Origin: Candidatus Ryanbacteria bacterium
GTDB taxonomy: Bacteria > Patescibacteriota > Minisyncoccia > Ryanbacterales > GWA2-47-10b
DNA length: 8,342 nucleotides
Direction: 5' to 3'
NCBI GenBank assembly: GCA_943354465.1
Contig: CALRCC010000024.1
Span: 1 to 8,342 of the forward strand
The translations under genes were made by a program, and so were the position numbers. This document shows, piece by piece, positions 1 through 5,449 of this stretch. Numbering within the stretch: position 1 is the stretch's first letter; every line of letters starts with the position of its first letter. The notes beneath the pieces are model-generated. The model was not told where the DNA came from. It was given only the letters and a program-made list of their open reading frames with translations, and made no database searches.

Positions 1-471
1 AAGCTAGCGAAACTCAAACATGCTCTCAAAATATGCAAACAAGAAAAAGAAGAGTATTTGCAGGGCTGGCAGCGTGCAAAGGCAGACTATTCAAACGCCG
101 AGCGTGAATCGCGCAAAAGCCAAGAGTCAGCCATACAATACGCAGAGATTCGTATGATGCGCGAGATCCTTGACGTTGTAGATACTTTTGAAGGCGCGTT
201 TGCTATACCGCCACCGGATTCTCCGTGGGTGCAAGGCATGCGCAACACACTAGAGAAGCTAAAAGGTATTTTGAAGCGTTATGATATTGAATCAATCGAT
301 GCGCTTGGAAAACCGTTTGATCCAATCTGGCATGAAGCAATCGAAGTAAAAACTGTCGTTAGCGAATCTGATGACAACATGGTTATCACGGAGCTTCAAA
401 AAGGGTATCGGATAGGTGATCGAGTTATCCGTCCAGCAAAAGTAAGCGTGGGTGAATTTAAAAAAGAATAA
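1..471 (+). CDS. grpE: GrpE nucleotide exchange factor, 5' end cut by the window edge
   Basis: GrpE is the cytoplasmic nucleotide exchange factor that releases ADP from DnaK. The frame is open from base 1, so the N-terminus lies outside the window; 156 codons are visible. The first half is charged and helical (GWQRAKADY followed by many E, K and R), as in the long GrpE coiled-coil dimerisation helix. The second half has the family's C-terminal beta domain: GKPFDPIWHEAIEV, then KGYRIGDRVIRPAKVSVGE, which match the usual FDP-x-x-HEA and GY-x-x-x-x-R-x-x-RPA-x-V-x-V signatures. A TTG at 58 could be misread as a start, but the coding pattern continues upstream of it. The dnaK start lies 15 bases after the stop, consistent with co-transcription. 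Identity is secure; only the length is unknown. Confidence 0.95.
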   Translation, partial: KLAKLKHALKICKQEKEEYLQGWQRAKADYSNAERESRKSQESAIQYAEIRMMREILDVVDTFEGAFAIPPPDSPWVQGMRNTLEKLKGILKRYDIESIDALGKPFDPIWHEAIEVKTVVSESDDNMVITELQKGYRIGDRVIRPAKVSVGEFKKE

Positions 472-486
472 TAAATAAAAAATACT

Positions 487-2370
487 ATGGCAAAAATACT
501 TGGAATTGACTTGGGTACTACAAACTCTGCGATAGCAGTTATCGAGGGCGGTAATCCAAAAATAATCGAAAATAAAGAAGGCAATCGTACAACGCCGTCT
601 ATTGTCGCGCTCTCAAAATCAAACGAGCGTTTGGCCGGCTTGATCGCAAAACGCCAAGCGGTTACAAACCCGCGTGGAACTATTTATTCAGCGAAGCGTC
701 TAATCGGGCGCAAATTTTCTGATGCCGAAGTACAGCGTGATAAGACTCTTTTGCCTTATGCGCTCAAAGAGTCAGCCAATAGTGGCATTGAGATTGAGAT
801 GGGAGGTAAGGGATATCGTCCAGAAGAAATATCAGCAATGATTTTGCAGAAGCTTAAGGCTGATGCCGAAGAAAAATTAGGTGAGAAAATAACAGAAGCG
901 ATCATAACCGTTCCAGCTTATTTCAATGACTCACAGCGCAAGGCGACAAAAGATGCTGGCGAAATCGCGGGTCTCACTGTGCGCCGTATTTTAAATGAGC
1001 CAACAGCGGCAGCTCTCGCGTACGGATTCAACAAAAAGAAAGATGAGAAAGTAGTCGTATATGATTTCGGTGGCGGGACCTTTGATGTGTCCGTTCTTGA
1101 TATCGTAGAGGATACGATAGAAGTAAAAGCTACTGGCGGTGATACGCATTTGGGTGGCGACGACTTCGATCAAAAAATTATTGAATGGATTGTATCCGAA
1201 TTTAAAAAACAATCAGGCATTGATGTGTCCAAAGATGCTATCGCGCTTCAGCGATTGAAAGAGGCCGCGGAGAAGGCAAAGCACGAGCTTTCAGGGACGA
1301 TAGAGGCGGAAGTAAATATCCCGTTTATTACTTCCAATGAATCTGGCCCACAGCATTTGCTTTTGAAGCTTAAGCGCGCGGATCTAGAACAGCTCGTAGG
1401 CGACTATATAGCAAAATCAATCACGATCACAAACCAAGTTGTAAAAGATTCCGGACTGACAATAGGTGATATCAATGAGGTTATCTTGGTAGGTGGCCAG
1501 ACTCGCATGCCAGCAATCGTAGAAGCGGTTAAAAAACTTTTTGGCAAAGAGCCAAATCGCACGATAAATCCAGATGAAGTCGTCGCTCTTGGCGCTGCAG
1601 TGCAAGCAGGTATTTTGCAGGGCGATGTAAAGGATGTCTTGTTGCTCGATGTCACGCCTCTTTCGGTTGGGCTAGAAACTTTTGGTGGAGTGTTTACGCG
1701 TATCATTGAAAAAAATACCACAATCCCTACTGCAAAAACTCAAGTATTCTCAACGGCTGCTGATAGTCAGCCATCTGTTGAAATACATATTTTGCAGGGC
1801 GAACGTGAGATGGCGACAGATAATAAAACACTCGGTCGCTTTATACTTGATGGTATACCTCCAGCGCCTCGAGGCACGCCTCAAGTAGAGGTGTCGTTTG
1901 ATGTTGATGCTAATGGCATTTTGTCGGTTAAGGCAAAAGATAAAGGAACCGGTAAAGAACAGTCAGTACGAATTGAGGCGTCAAGCGGTCTTTCAAAAGA
2001 TGATATTGAGCGTATGAAGCAGGATGCCACTACACATGCAGATGAAGACAAGAAAAAGCGTGATTTAGCTGAAGCTCGCAATATCGCTGATACAATGGTG
2101 TATGCGACAGAAAAAGCAGTACGCGATGCTGGCGATAAAGTTCCAGAAGCGCTCAAAAAAGAAATTGAAGATAAGAAAAAAGATCTTGATGAAGCCATGA
2201 AGAGTGATGATGCAACAAAAATACGCGATAAGGCGACTACTTATTCAGTGGCAGCTCAAAAAATAGGTGAATTGATTTATAAAAAAGAACCGGATGCTAC
2301 GCCTGAGGCGACACCAGTTGAACATGAAGAAGTAAAGGATGATAAAACGGGCGATGCTGGCGCCAACTAA
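487..2370 (+). CDS. dnaK: Molecular chaperone DnaK (Hsp70)
   Basis: This is the ATP-dependent Hsp70 chaperone that binds exposed hydrophobic peptides in the cytoplasm, working with DnaJ and GrpE encoded on either side. The product is 627 aa, close to the usual 610-640. Residues 6-14 form the phosphate-1 loop GIDLGTTNS. VPAYFNDSQRKATKDAG lies near residue 140-160, followed by NEPTAAALAYG, the phosphate-2 motif DFGGGTFDVS, and VGGQTRMP in the actin-like fold. The interdomain linker DVLLLDVTPLSVGLE (about 380-395) leads into the beta-sandwich substrate-binding domain, with EKNTTIPT and ILQGERE, and then a helical lid. The C-terminus is an acidic tail containing EEVKDDK, like the EEVKD tail of other bacterial DnaK. 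No clear Shine-Dalgarno precedes the ATG, which sits in an A-rich leader. The last 32 bases overlap the next gene in another frame. Confidence 0.98.
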   Translation: MAKILGIDLGTTNSAIAVIEGGNPKIIENKEGNRTTPSIVALSKSNERLAGLIAKRQAVTNPRGTIYSAKRLIGRKFSDAEVQRDKTLLPYALKESANSGIEIEMGGKGYRPEEISAMILQKLKADAEEKLGEKITEAIITVPAYFNDSQRKATKDAGEIAGLTVRRILNEPTAAALAYGFNKKKDEKVVVYDFGGGTFDVSVLDIVEDTIEVKATGGDTHLGGDDFDQKIIEWIVSEFKKQSGIDVSKDAIALQRLKEAAEKAKHELSGTIEAEVNIPFITSNESGPQHLLLKLKRADLEQLVGDYIAKSITITNQVVKDSGLTIGDINEVILVGGQTRMPAIVEAVKKLFGKEPNRTINPDEVVALGAAVQAGILQGDVKDVLLLDVTPLSVGLETFGGVFTRIIEKNTTIPTAKTQVFSTAADSQPSVEIHILQGEREMATDNKTLGRFILDGIPPAPRGTPQVEVSFDVDANGILSVKAKDKGTGKEQSVRIEASSGLSKDDIERMKQDATTHADEDKKKRDLAEARNIADTMVYATEKAVRDAGDKVPEALKKEIEDKKKDLDEAMKSDDATKIRDKATTYSVAAQKIGELIYKKEPDATPEATPVEHEEVKDDKTGDAGAN

Positions 2371-3094
2371 AGAATCAATCCTAACTACCGTATTCGCAAT
2401 ATCTGCTTTGCTATTGTGGATTTCCGTTTCAACTCTTTTGCCAGATCTCTCGTGGGATCATATGAATTTGATTTGGAGCGCGATCATAGCTACTGTCTTA
2501 TTTTTAGTTATGTGCGGGCTTCTGGCTATATTGGTAGATAGCACGCGTTTACTGGTTATCGGTTGGGCGCTCGCATCATATATTAGTGTAATTTGGTATC
2601 GCGATTATTTTTTTATCGGGATAGCTACACTTTTTTTCTGTGCCGGTCTTTTCGGAATTTGGCGTGCTAAATATCTGATGAAGCGCACTCTTGATGGCGG
2701 TATCATCTGGGTACTGCGAGCATGCTTGCCAATTACGGCGACATTTCTTGCCGCTACGATTGCTGTTGCCGCTTTTATAGTCGCGCCACAACAAAGCTTG
2801 GAGATAGAAGCGTTAGTTCCTAGGTGGCTATTTGACACAGTGTTTGACCAAAAAATGGGCGATATGGTTCATGCGATAGGTATCAATATCATGCGCGATC
2901 AGTCTGCAAGATTTCAAGGGATTTTTCCAATCGCGTATGCCGTAGGATTTTTTATTGTATTGAGGATTTTTGGATCATTACTTTGTTGGGTGGCGATTAT
3001 GATCGCGAGTTTAACTTTGCGTATATTGCGTAGATGTGGTATTATTGGGATAAGGACAATACAGGCAAATGTATTTACTTATTCATTTTTCTAG
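2339..3094 (+). CDS. Hypothetical polytopic membrane protein between dnaK and dnaJ
   Basis: This 251-aa integral membrane protein belongs to no family I recognise. Hydrophobic segments fall at about residues 14-34, 44-66, 70-87, 90-108, 123-149 and a long stretch 193-230 that could hold two helices, giving six or seven membrane spans. A soluble loop (about 150-192) separates the last part, and the C-terminal side has the basic patch RILRR. The start at 2339 lies inside dnaK and overlaps it by 32 bases; an in-frame ATG at 2354 would give a 17-base overlap. GAAGAAG at 2326-2332 could serve as a weak ribosome site for the first. The overlap suggests translational coupling to dnaK, and the gene ends 12 bases before dnaJ, so all are probably one transcript. 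Location in a chaperone operon hints at membrane protein quality control, but that is inference only. Confidence 0.85.
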   Translation: MIKRAMLAPTKESILTTVFAISALLLWISVSTLLPDLSWDHMNLIWSAIIATVLFLVMCGLLAILVDSTRLLVIGWALASYISVIWYRDYFFIGIATLFFCAGLFGIWRAKYLMKRTLDGGIIWVLRACLPITATFLAATIAVAAFIVAPQQSLEIEALVPRWLFDTVFDQKMGDMVHAIGINIMRDQSARFQGIFPIAYAVGFFIVLRIFGSLLCWVAIMIASLTLRILRRCGIIGIRTIQANVFTYSFF

Positions 3095-3106
3095 TATGAA
3101 ACACAT

Positions 3107-4150
3107 ATGAAAGATTATTATGATATTCTAGGTGTTCCCCGTAACGCCACAAAAGAAGATGTCAAAAAAGCATATCGTAAGCTTGCTCATCAATGTCATC
3201 CAGATAAAAAAGGGGGAGATGAAAAACGATTCAAAGAGATAAACGAGGCTTATCAAATACTCTCAAATGATGACAAACGATCACAGTATGACCGCTTTGG
3301 CTCATCAGGAGGCAGTGGCCAAGAAGGCGCTGGTTTTGGTGGTTTTGACTTCGGCAACTTTGGTTTTGATCAAATGGATGTTGGCGATATCTTCGAGACT
3401 GTATTTGGGCGTGGTGGAGGTGGCAAGCGCAGAGGCCGCGATATTTCTATTGATATTGAGATTCCATTTGCCGAAGCTATATTCGGTACGGAGCGTCGTG
3501 TTTTGATTCGCAAGCGTGCGCTGTGCGATGAGTGTAAGGGCACTGGAGCAGAAAAGGGTTCTACGCTTTCTACATGTGTCACATGCCATGGTGCGGGCAC
3601 TTTACGCGATACCCGTAAGTCACTTTTTGGAACTTTTACAAAAATGGTTGAGTGCGGTTCATGCGGAGGCAAGGGCAAGGTACCTGAAAAGAAATGTAGG
3701 GCATGTCATGGCGAGACAATCGTTATAAAGAGTGAGGAGGCCCATATAATCGTTCCGTCAGGCATTGAAGACGGCGAGGTAATCAGAATCTCTGGCAAAG
3801 GCGAGGCCGCTCCAAGCGCTGACTCTGGAGACCTGTACGTGAAGGTTCATGTTTTGCCTCACGCAACATTTAAGCGCATACGACACGATCTGGTCATGCG
3901 ATTAGATATACCTCTTTCAACGGCATTAGTCGGATCTTCAGAAGATATCGAAACATTGGACGGTAAAATTAAAATAAAAATTCCGCAAGGAGTTGCAGAT
4001 GGCGAAGTATTAAAGGTAGCTGGAAAAGGAATCATGCGTGATGATGGAGGTAGGGGAGACTTATTGATTGAAGTAAAAATCAGTATGCCAAAAAAAATAA
4101 CTACTGCACTTAAGGCACTTATTGAGGAACTTAAGCGCGAAGGTTTCTAA
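3107..4150 (+). CDS. dnaJ: Co-chaperone DnaJ (type I Hsp40)
   Basis: DnaJ delivers substrates to DnaK and stimulates its ATPase through the J domain. The product has 347 aa. Residues 1-66 are the J domain, starting MKDYYDILGV, with the catalytic HPD at 31-33 and the conserved YDRFG end. Residues 66-106 are the Gly/Phe-rich linker. The zinc-binding region holds four Cys pairs: C140/C143 (CDECKGTG), C157/C160 (CVTCHGAG), C183/C186 (CGSCGGKG) and C197/C200 (CRACHGET). The last keeps the cysteines but not the final glycine of CxxCxGxG. Two beta-barrel substrate domains follow, with IPSG-like and DLYVKVHVLPH sequences. The start ATG has no visible Shine-Dalgarno. The TAA stop is directly followed by the ATG of the next gene, so translation is probably coupled. 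With grpE and dnaK it completes the chaperone set. Confidence 0.97.
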   Translation: MKDYYDILGVPRNATKEDVKKAYRKLAHQCHPDKKGGDEKRFKEINEAYQILSNDDKRSQYDRFGSSGGSGQEGAGFGGFDFGNFGFDQMDVGDIFETVFGRGGGGKRRGRDISIDIEIPFAEAIFGTERRVLIRKRALCDECKGTGAEKGSTLSTCVTCHGAGTLRDTRKSLFGTFTKMVECGSCGGKGKVPEKKCRACHGETIVIKSEEAHIIVPSGIEDGEVIRISGKGEAAPSADSGDLYVKVHVLPHATFKRIRHDLVMRLDIPLSTALVGSSEDIETLDGKIKIKIPQGVADGEVLKVAGKGIMRDDGGRGDLLIEVKISMPKKITTALKALIEELKREGF

Positions 4151-4660
4151 ATGGCTACATATATCGCATACGCAGAGGGACTTGCGGCATATCTGCGCAA
4201 TCCAGCCGCCGATATATTGGTTATCGTCTTTTTTCTGTGCGCCGGATTTTTATGGGGCATGATGGGAGGAAAGGCGAAACTTCTTGCGTTTTTGTTATCT
4301 ACATATTTGGCGCTTTTTATATCTCCACTTATATTTGAGCTTCTTGATAGCCGTAGCCTTGGCGCTCACTTGTATCGCAATTTGATAGTCTACGGTGTCG
4401 TACTGGCGCTACTTTTCATATTTACAGAACGGATTTTTTTACGCGGGATTGGAAGGGCAAGTTACAGATGGCTTCCTGCGCTTACAATAAGTTTTCTTTC
4501 TGTTGGTATTTTTGTCGCCGGTACCTTGAACATAATTTCATTTCGGGGTATTATAAAATTGTCACCAATAATAAATACTCTTTTTGCAGGCACTGACGCG
4601 TATGTTGTTTGGGCAATTGCGCCAATTATTGCTCTTGCTCTTTTGAGTAGGAGATCGTAA
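4151..4660 (+). CDS. Hypothetical small membrane protein downstream of dnaJ
   Basis: This encodes a 169-aa hydrophobic protein with about five predicted membrane spans, near residues 20-38, 43-62, 76-94, 108-129 and 149-165. Short basic loops (for example GKAKL at 40-44, TERIFLRG at 92-99, and RRS at the end) would set topology. The pattern of a glycine-rich turn before a long helix (GFLWGMMGGKAKLLAFLLS) is loosely reminiscent of CvpA-type membrane proteins, but I see too little to assign it. The ATG abuts the dnaJ stop (TAAATG) with no gap and no separate ribosome site, which suggests translational coupling. The stop is four bases before tRNA-Lys, so gene and tRNA probably share a transcript that must be processed. 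Function unknown. Confidence 0.82.
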   Translation: MATYIAYAEGLAAYLRNPAADILVIVFFLCAGFLWGMMGGKAKLLAFLLSTYLALFISPLIFELLDSRSLGAHLYRNLIVYGVVLALLFIFTERIFLRGIGRASYRWLPALTISFLSVGIFVAGTLNIISFRGIIKLSPIINTLFAGTDAYVVWAIAPIIALALLSRRS

Positions 4661-4664
4661 ATAT

Positions 4665-4737
4665 CCGCTCGTAGCTCAGTTGGTAGAGCAGCTCCCTTTT
4701 AAGGAGATGGTCGTAGGTTCGATTCCTACCGAGCGGA
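4665..4737 (+). tRNA. tRNA-Lys, anticodon TTT
   Basis: A complete cloverleaf can be drawn. The acceptor stem CCGCTCG (4665-4671) pairs with CGAGCGG (4730-4736), followed by discriminator A4737. The D arm is GCTC/GAGC (4674-4677, 4686-4689). The anticodon loop CTTTTAA (4696-4702) carries TTT at 4698-4700, so the tRNA reads AAA and AAG. The T arm is GTAGG-TTCGATT-CCTAC (4713-4729), and the variable loop is five bases. The outermost anticodon pair G4691/A4707 is a mismatch. The discriminator is followed by CTG, so CCA must be added after transcription. The gene is four bases after the preceding membrane-protein gene, and no terminator is visible after it. Confidence 0.97.
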
Positions 4738-4777
4738 CTGCTTGGTAATAAATATTTTCGTTCGTTGTGAAGTGTGT

Positions 4778-4806
4778 TTGACAAGTGCATTTATATGTGC
4801 TATCAT
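4778..4806 (+). promoter_or_regulatory. Strong sigma70-type promoter with extended -10
   Basis: TTGACA at 4778-4783 is a perfect -35 box. After exactly 17 bases comes TATCAT at 4801-4806, five of six matches to TATAAT, preceded by TGC, which supplies the extended -10 TGn. Start of transcription is expected near 4812-4815, giving a leader of roughly 43 bases. This is the best promoter in the window, and it separates the structured transcript from the chaperone operon and tRNA upstream. Confidence 0.85.
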
Positions 4807-4841
4807 ATTAAGTAGTTGGTTTGTGTCTGATCATTAACAAT

Positions 4842-4850
4842 GGAGGAAGG
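4842..4850 (+). promoter_or_regulatory. Canonical Shine-Dalgarno site
   Basis: GGAGGAAGG ends five bases before the ATG at 4856; counted from the GGAGG core the spacing is nine bases. This fixes the start of the 176-codon ORF. It stands out because the other starts in this window show no comparable site. The start codon falls in the loop of a weak 5-bp pairing, GAATC 4850-4854 with GATTC 4872-4876. Confidence 0.8.
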
Positions 4851-4855
4851 AATCG

Positions 4856-5386
4856 ATGGGGTTTTTAAATAGATTCAAGGCGTTCTTCAGTAGGACGCCG
4901 AAGAGGGCTCTCCGTACTATTTTGCCAGAGTTGGATAGCCTCAAGGACTCTCTGGCCAGTATTGCTGGTCTGAGAGATCCTCTTGTGGGGATCGTGGAGC
5001 TCATGAATATCGTGTCGAAATGGCACGATAGGGGGTTAAGCGAGCTGATCTCTGGCTTCGAGAGGGTGAATTATGGTCAGCATGATTTGACCATAATGAG
5101 CTTGAGGAGTCTCAATGATAATTTCGCCGTAGCAGGGCGAAATTATACGAATACAGCGCCCTTCGGCCAGAAGGTAACGGCCAAGGATGTGTATCTTGGC
5201 AACATCTTTGGGCTGAACACTCTATCTGTAGAGAGTTGGCAAAAATGTTCAAAGGACGAGCCGGGGTACGACTTCTCTGGTGGCCTTAACTGCCACCAAG
5301 TAGTATCCCGTCAGGCCCGACAGTTTGTTGGGCAGAACGCAAACCAGATGATCAATATCATCAAAGAGTTGCGGGCTGTACGGTAA
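4856..5386 (+). CDS. Hypothetical 176-aa protein encoded in a highly structured RNA
   Basis: The product matches no family I know. The N-terminus (MGFLNRFKAFFSRTPKRALR) is basic and amphipathic. Residues about 21-56 have a heptad-like pattern of Leu, Ile and Val typical of an amphipathic helix; the middle is Asn- and Gly-rich; two Cys occur in the C-terminal third; and the end is helical and basic. There is no signal peptide or clear membrane span. Evidence for translation is the strong Shine-Dalgarno, an ATG at correct spacing, 176 codons without a stop, and a stop just before the last hairpins. Codon use is unlike the neighbours: all seven Glu are GAG, seven of thirteen Arg are AGG or AGA with no CGC, and about half of Gly are GGG. 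This could reflect recent transfer or the demands of RNA folding. The stop TAA lies inside the stem of a hairpin (5382-5386/5391-5395). A non-coding role of the RNA with a chance ORF cannot be excluded. Confidence 0.65.
   Translation: MGFLNRFKAFFSRTPKRALRTILPELDSLKDSLASIAGLRDPLVGIVELMNIVSKWHDRGLSELISGFERVNYGQHDLTIMSLRSLNDNFAVAGRNYTNTAPFGQKVTAKDVYLGNIFGLNTLSVESWQKCSKDEPGYDFSGGLNCHQVVSRQARQFVGQNANQMINIIKELRAVR
5070..5097 (+). repeat. Perfect 10-bp inverted repeat inside the ORF
   Basis: ATTATGGTCA (5070-5079) and TGACCATAAT (5088-5097) are exact reverse complements around an 8-nt loop, extendable by one G-T pair. It is one of the two longest uninterrupted stems of the structured transcript. 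Confidence 0.85.
5118..5146 (+). repeat. Perfect 11-bp inverted repeat inside the ORF
   Basis: ATAATTTCGCC (5118-5128) and GGCGAAATTAT (5136-5146) are exact reverse complements around the 7-nt loop GTAGCAG. This is the longest perfect stem in the unit and lies only two bases after the preceding small hairpin (5102-5115). Confidence 0.88.
5201..5249 (+). repeat. Compound hairpin with tetraloop inside the ORF
   Basis: The apex is CTCTA (5220-5224) with TAGAG (5229-5233) around loop TCTG. Below an A-A mismatch, AAC (5216-5218) pairs with GTT (5235-5237). At the base AACAT (5201-5205) pairs with ATGTT (5245-5249) and TTT with AAA across a C-A mismatch. A purine-rich internal loop lies between the two helical parts. 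Confidence 0.75.
5262..5310 (+). repeat. Largest hairpin of the structured transcript
   Basis: The base is CGGGGTAC (5262-5269) with GTATCCCG (5303-5310), eight pairs including one G-T. After a G-A mismatch, ACT (5271-5273) pairs with AGT (5299-5301). A one-sided bulge TCTC (5274-5277) follows, then TGGTGGC (5278-5284) with GCCACCA (5292-5298) and a 7-nt loop. In total 18 base pairs fall within 49 nt, all within coding sequence. Confidence 0.85.
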
Positions 5387-5403
5387 GTAATTACCACGAC
5401 AGC
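5375..5403 (+). repeat. Hairpin spanning the stop codon
   Basis: GCTGT (5375-5379) pairs with ACAGC (5399-5403), and inside it GGTAA (5382-5386) pairs with TTACC (5391-5395) around loop GTAA. The TAA stop at 5384-5386 is in the inner stem. The arms straddle coding and non-coding sequence, so the structure continues past the end of the ORF. Confidence 0.8.
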
Positions 5404-5408
5404 TAAAT

Positions 5409-5448
5409 GATCCGCCTAGTAGCTAACGCGAACGGCGGATCTTTTTTT
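5409..5448 (+). terminator. Intrinsic terminator of the structured transcript
   Basis: GATCCGCC (5409-5416) pairs perfectly with GGCGGATC (5434-5441), giving eight GC-rich pairs around a 17-nt loop, followed at once by seven T (5442-5448). It closes the unit that begins at the 4778-4806 promoter. The loop is longer than usual for such terminators. Confidence 0.92.
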
Positions 5449-5449
5449 A

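Larger units (their letters stand above)
4812..5448 (+). ncRNA. Densely structured autonomous transcript (structured mRNA or large ornate RNA candidate)
   Basis: Promoter and terminator define an RNA of about 637 nt that is a near-continuous chain of local hairpins. Stems seen by hand (left/right arms): 4879-4886/4892-4899; 4903-4913/4933-4942 (one bulge, one mismatch); 4948-4959/4965-4976 (one T-T mismatch); 4976-4982/4987-4993; 5008-5016/5022-5030; 5070-5079/5088-5097 (perfect 10 bp); 5102-5106/5111-5115; 5118-5128/5136-5146 (perfect 11 bp); 5160-5164/5170-5174; 5180-5185/5195-5200; 5201-5224/5229-5249; 5262-5284/5292-5310; 5315-5321/5327-5333; 5338-5352/5357-5373; 5375-5386/5391-5403; and the terminator. 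Several stems are closed by G-T pairs, as expected for pairing in RNA rather than DNA. By hand count about 300 of 563 nt are paired. The same RNA contains a 176-codon ORF, so it may be an mRNA with selected structure, a dual-function RNA, or a non-coding RNA with an incidental ORF. It is not a tmRNA, RNase P or SRP RNA that I can recognise. Confidence 0.7.

Noticed and set aside
991..2198. Several minus-strand open frames opposite dnaK
   Set aside because: They have low-complexity Ser/Phe-rich translations and sit opposite a highly conserved gene; antisense shadows.
3096..3110. Four-codon ATG...TGA mini-ORF just before dnaJ
   Set aside because: Too short to support, with no ribosome site; it overlaps the dnaJ start by chance of AT-rich sequence.
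3616..3720. Loss of zinc binding in DnaJ because the fourth motif ends in GET
   Set aside because: Both cysteines C197 and C200 are present; only the last glycine of the motif differs, which does not imply loss of metal binding.
4812..5448. CRISPR array or tandem-repeat interpretation of the hairpin region
   Set aside because: The stems differ in sequence from one another; there is no repeated unit or regular spacer, only successive unrelated inverted repeats.
4812..5448. tmRNA, RNase P RNA, SRP RNA or 6S RNA
   Set aside because: No tRNA-like ends, no tag reading frame with resume signal, no recognisable RNase P or SRP core, and the transcript is too long and too linear in its pairing for 6S RNA.
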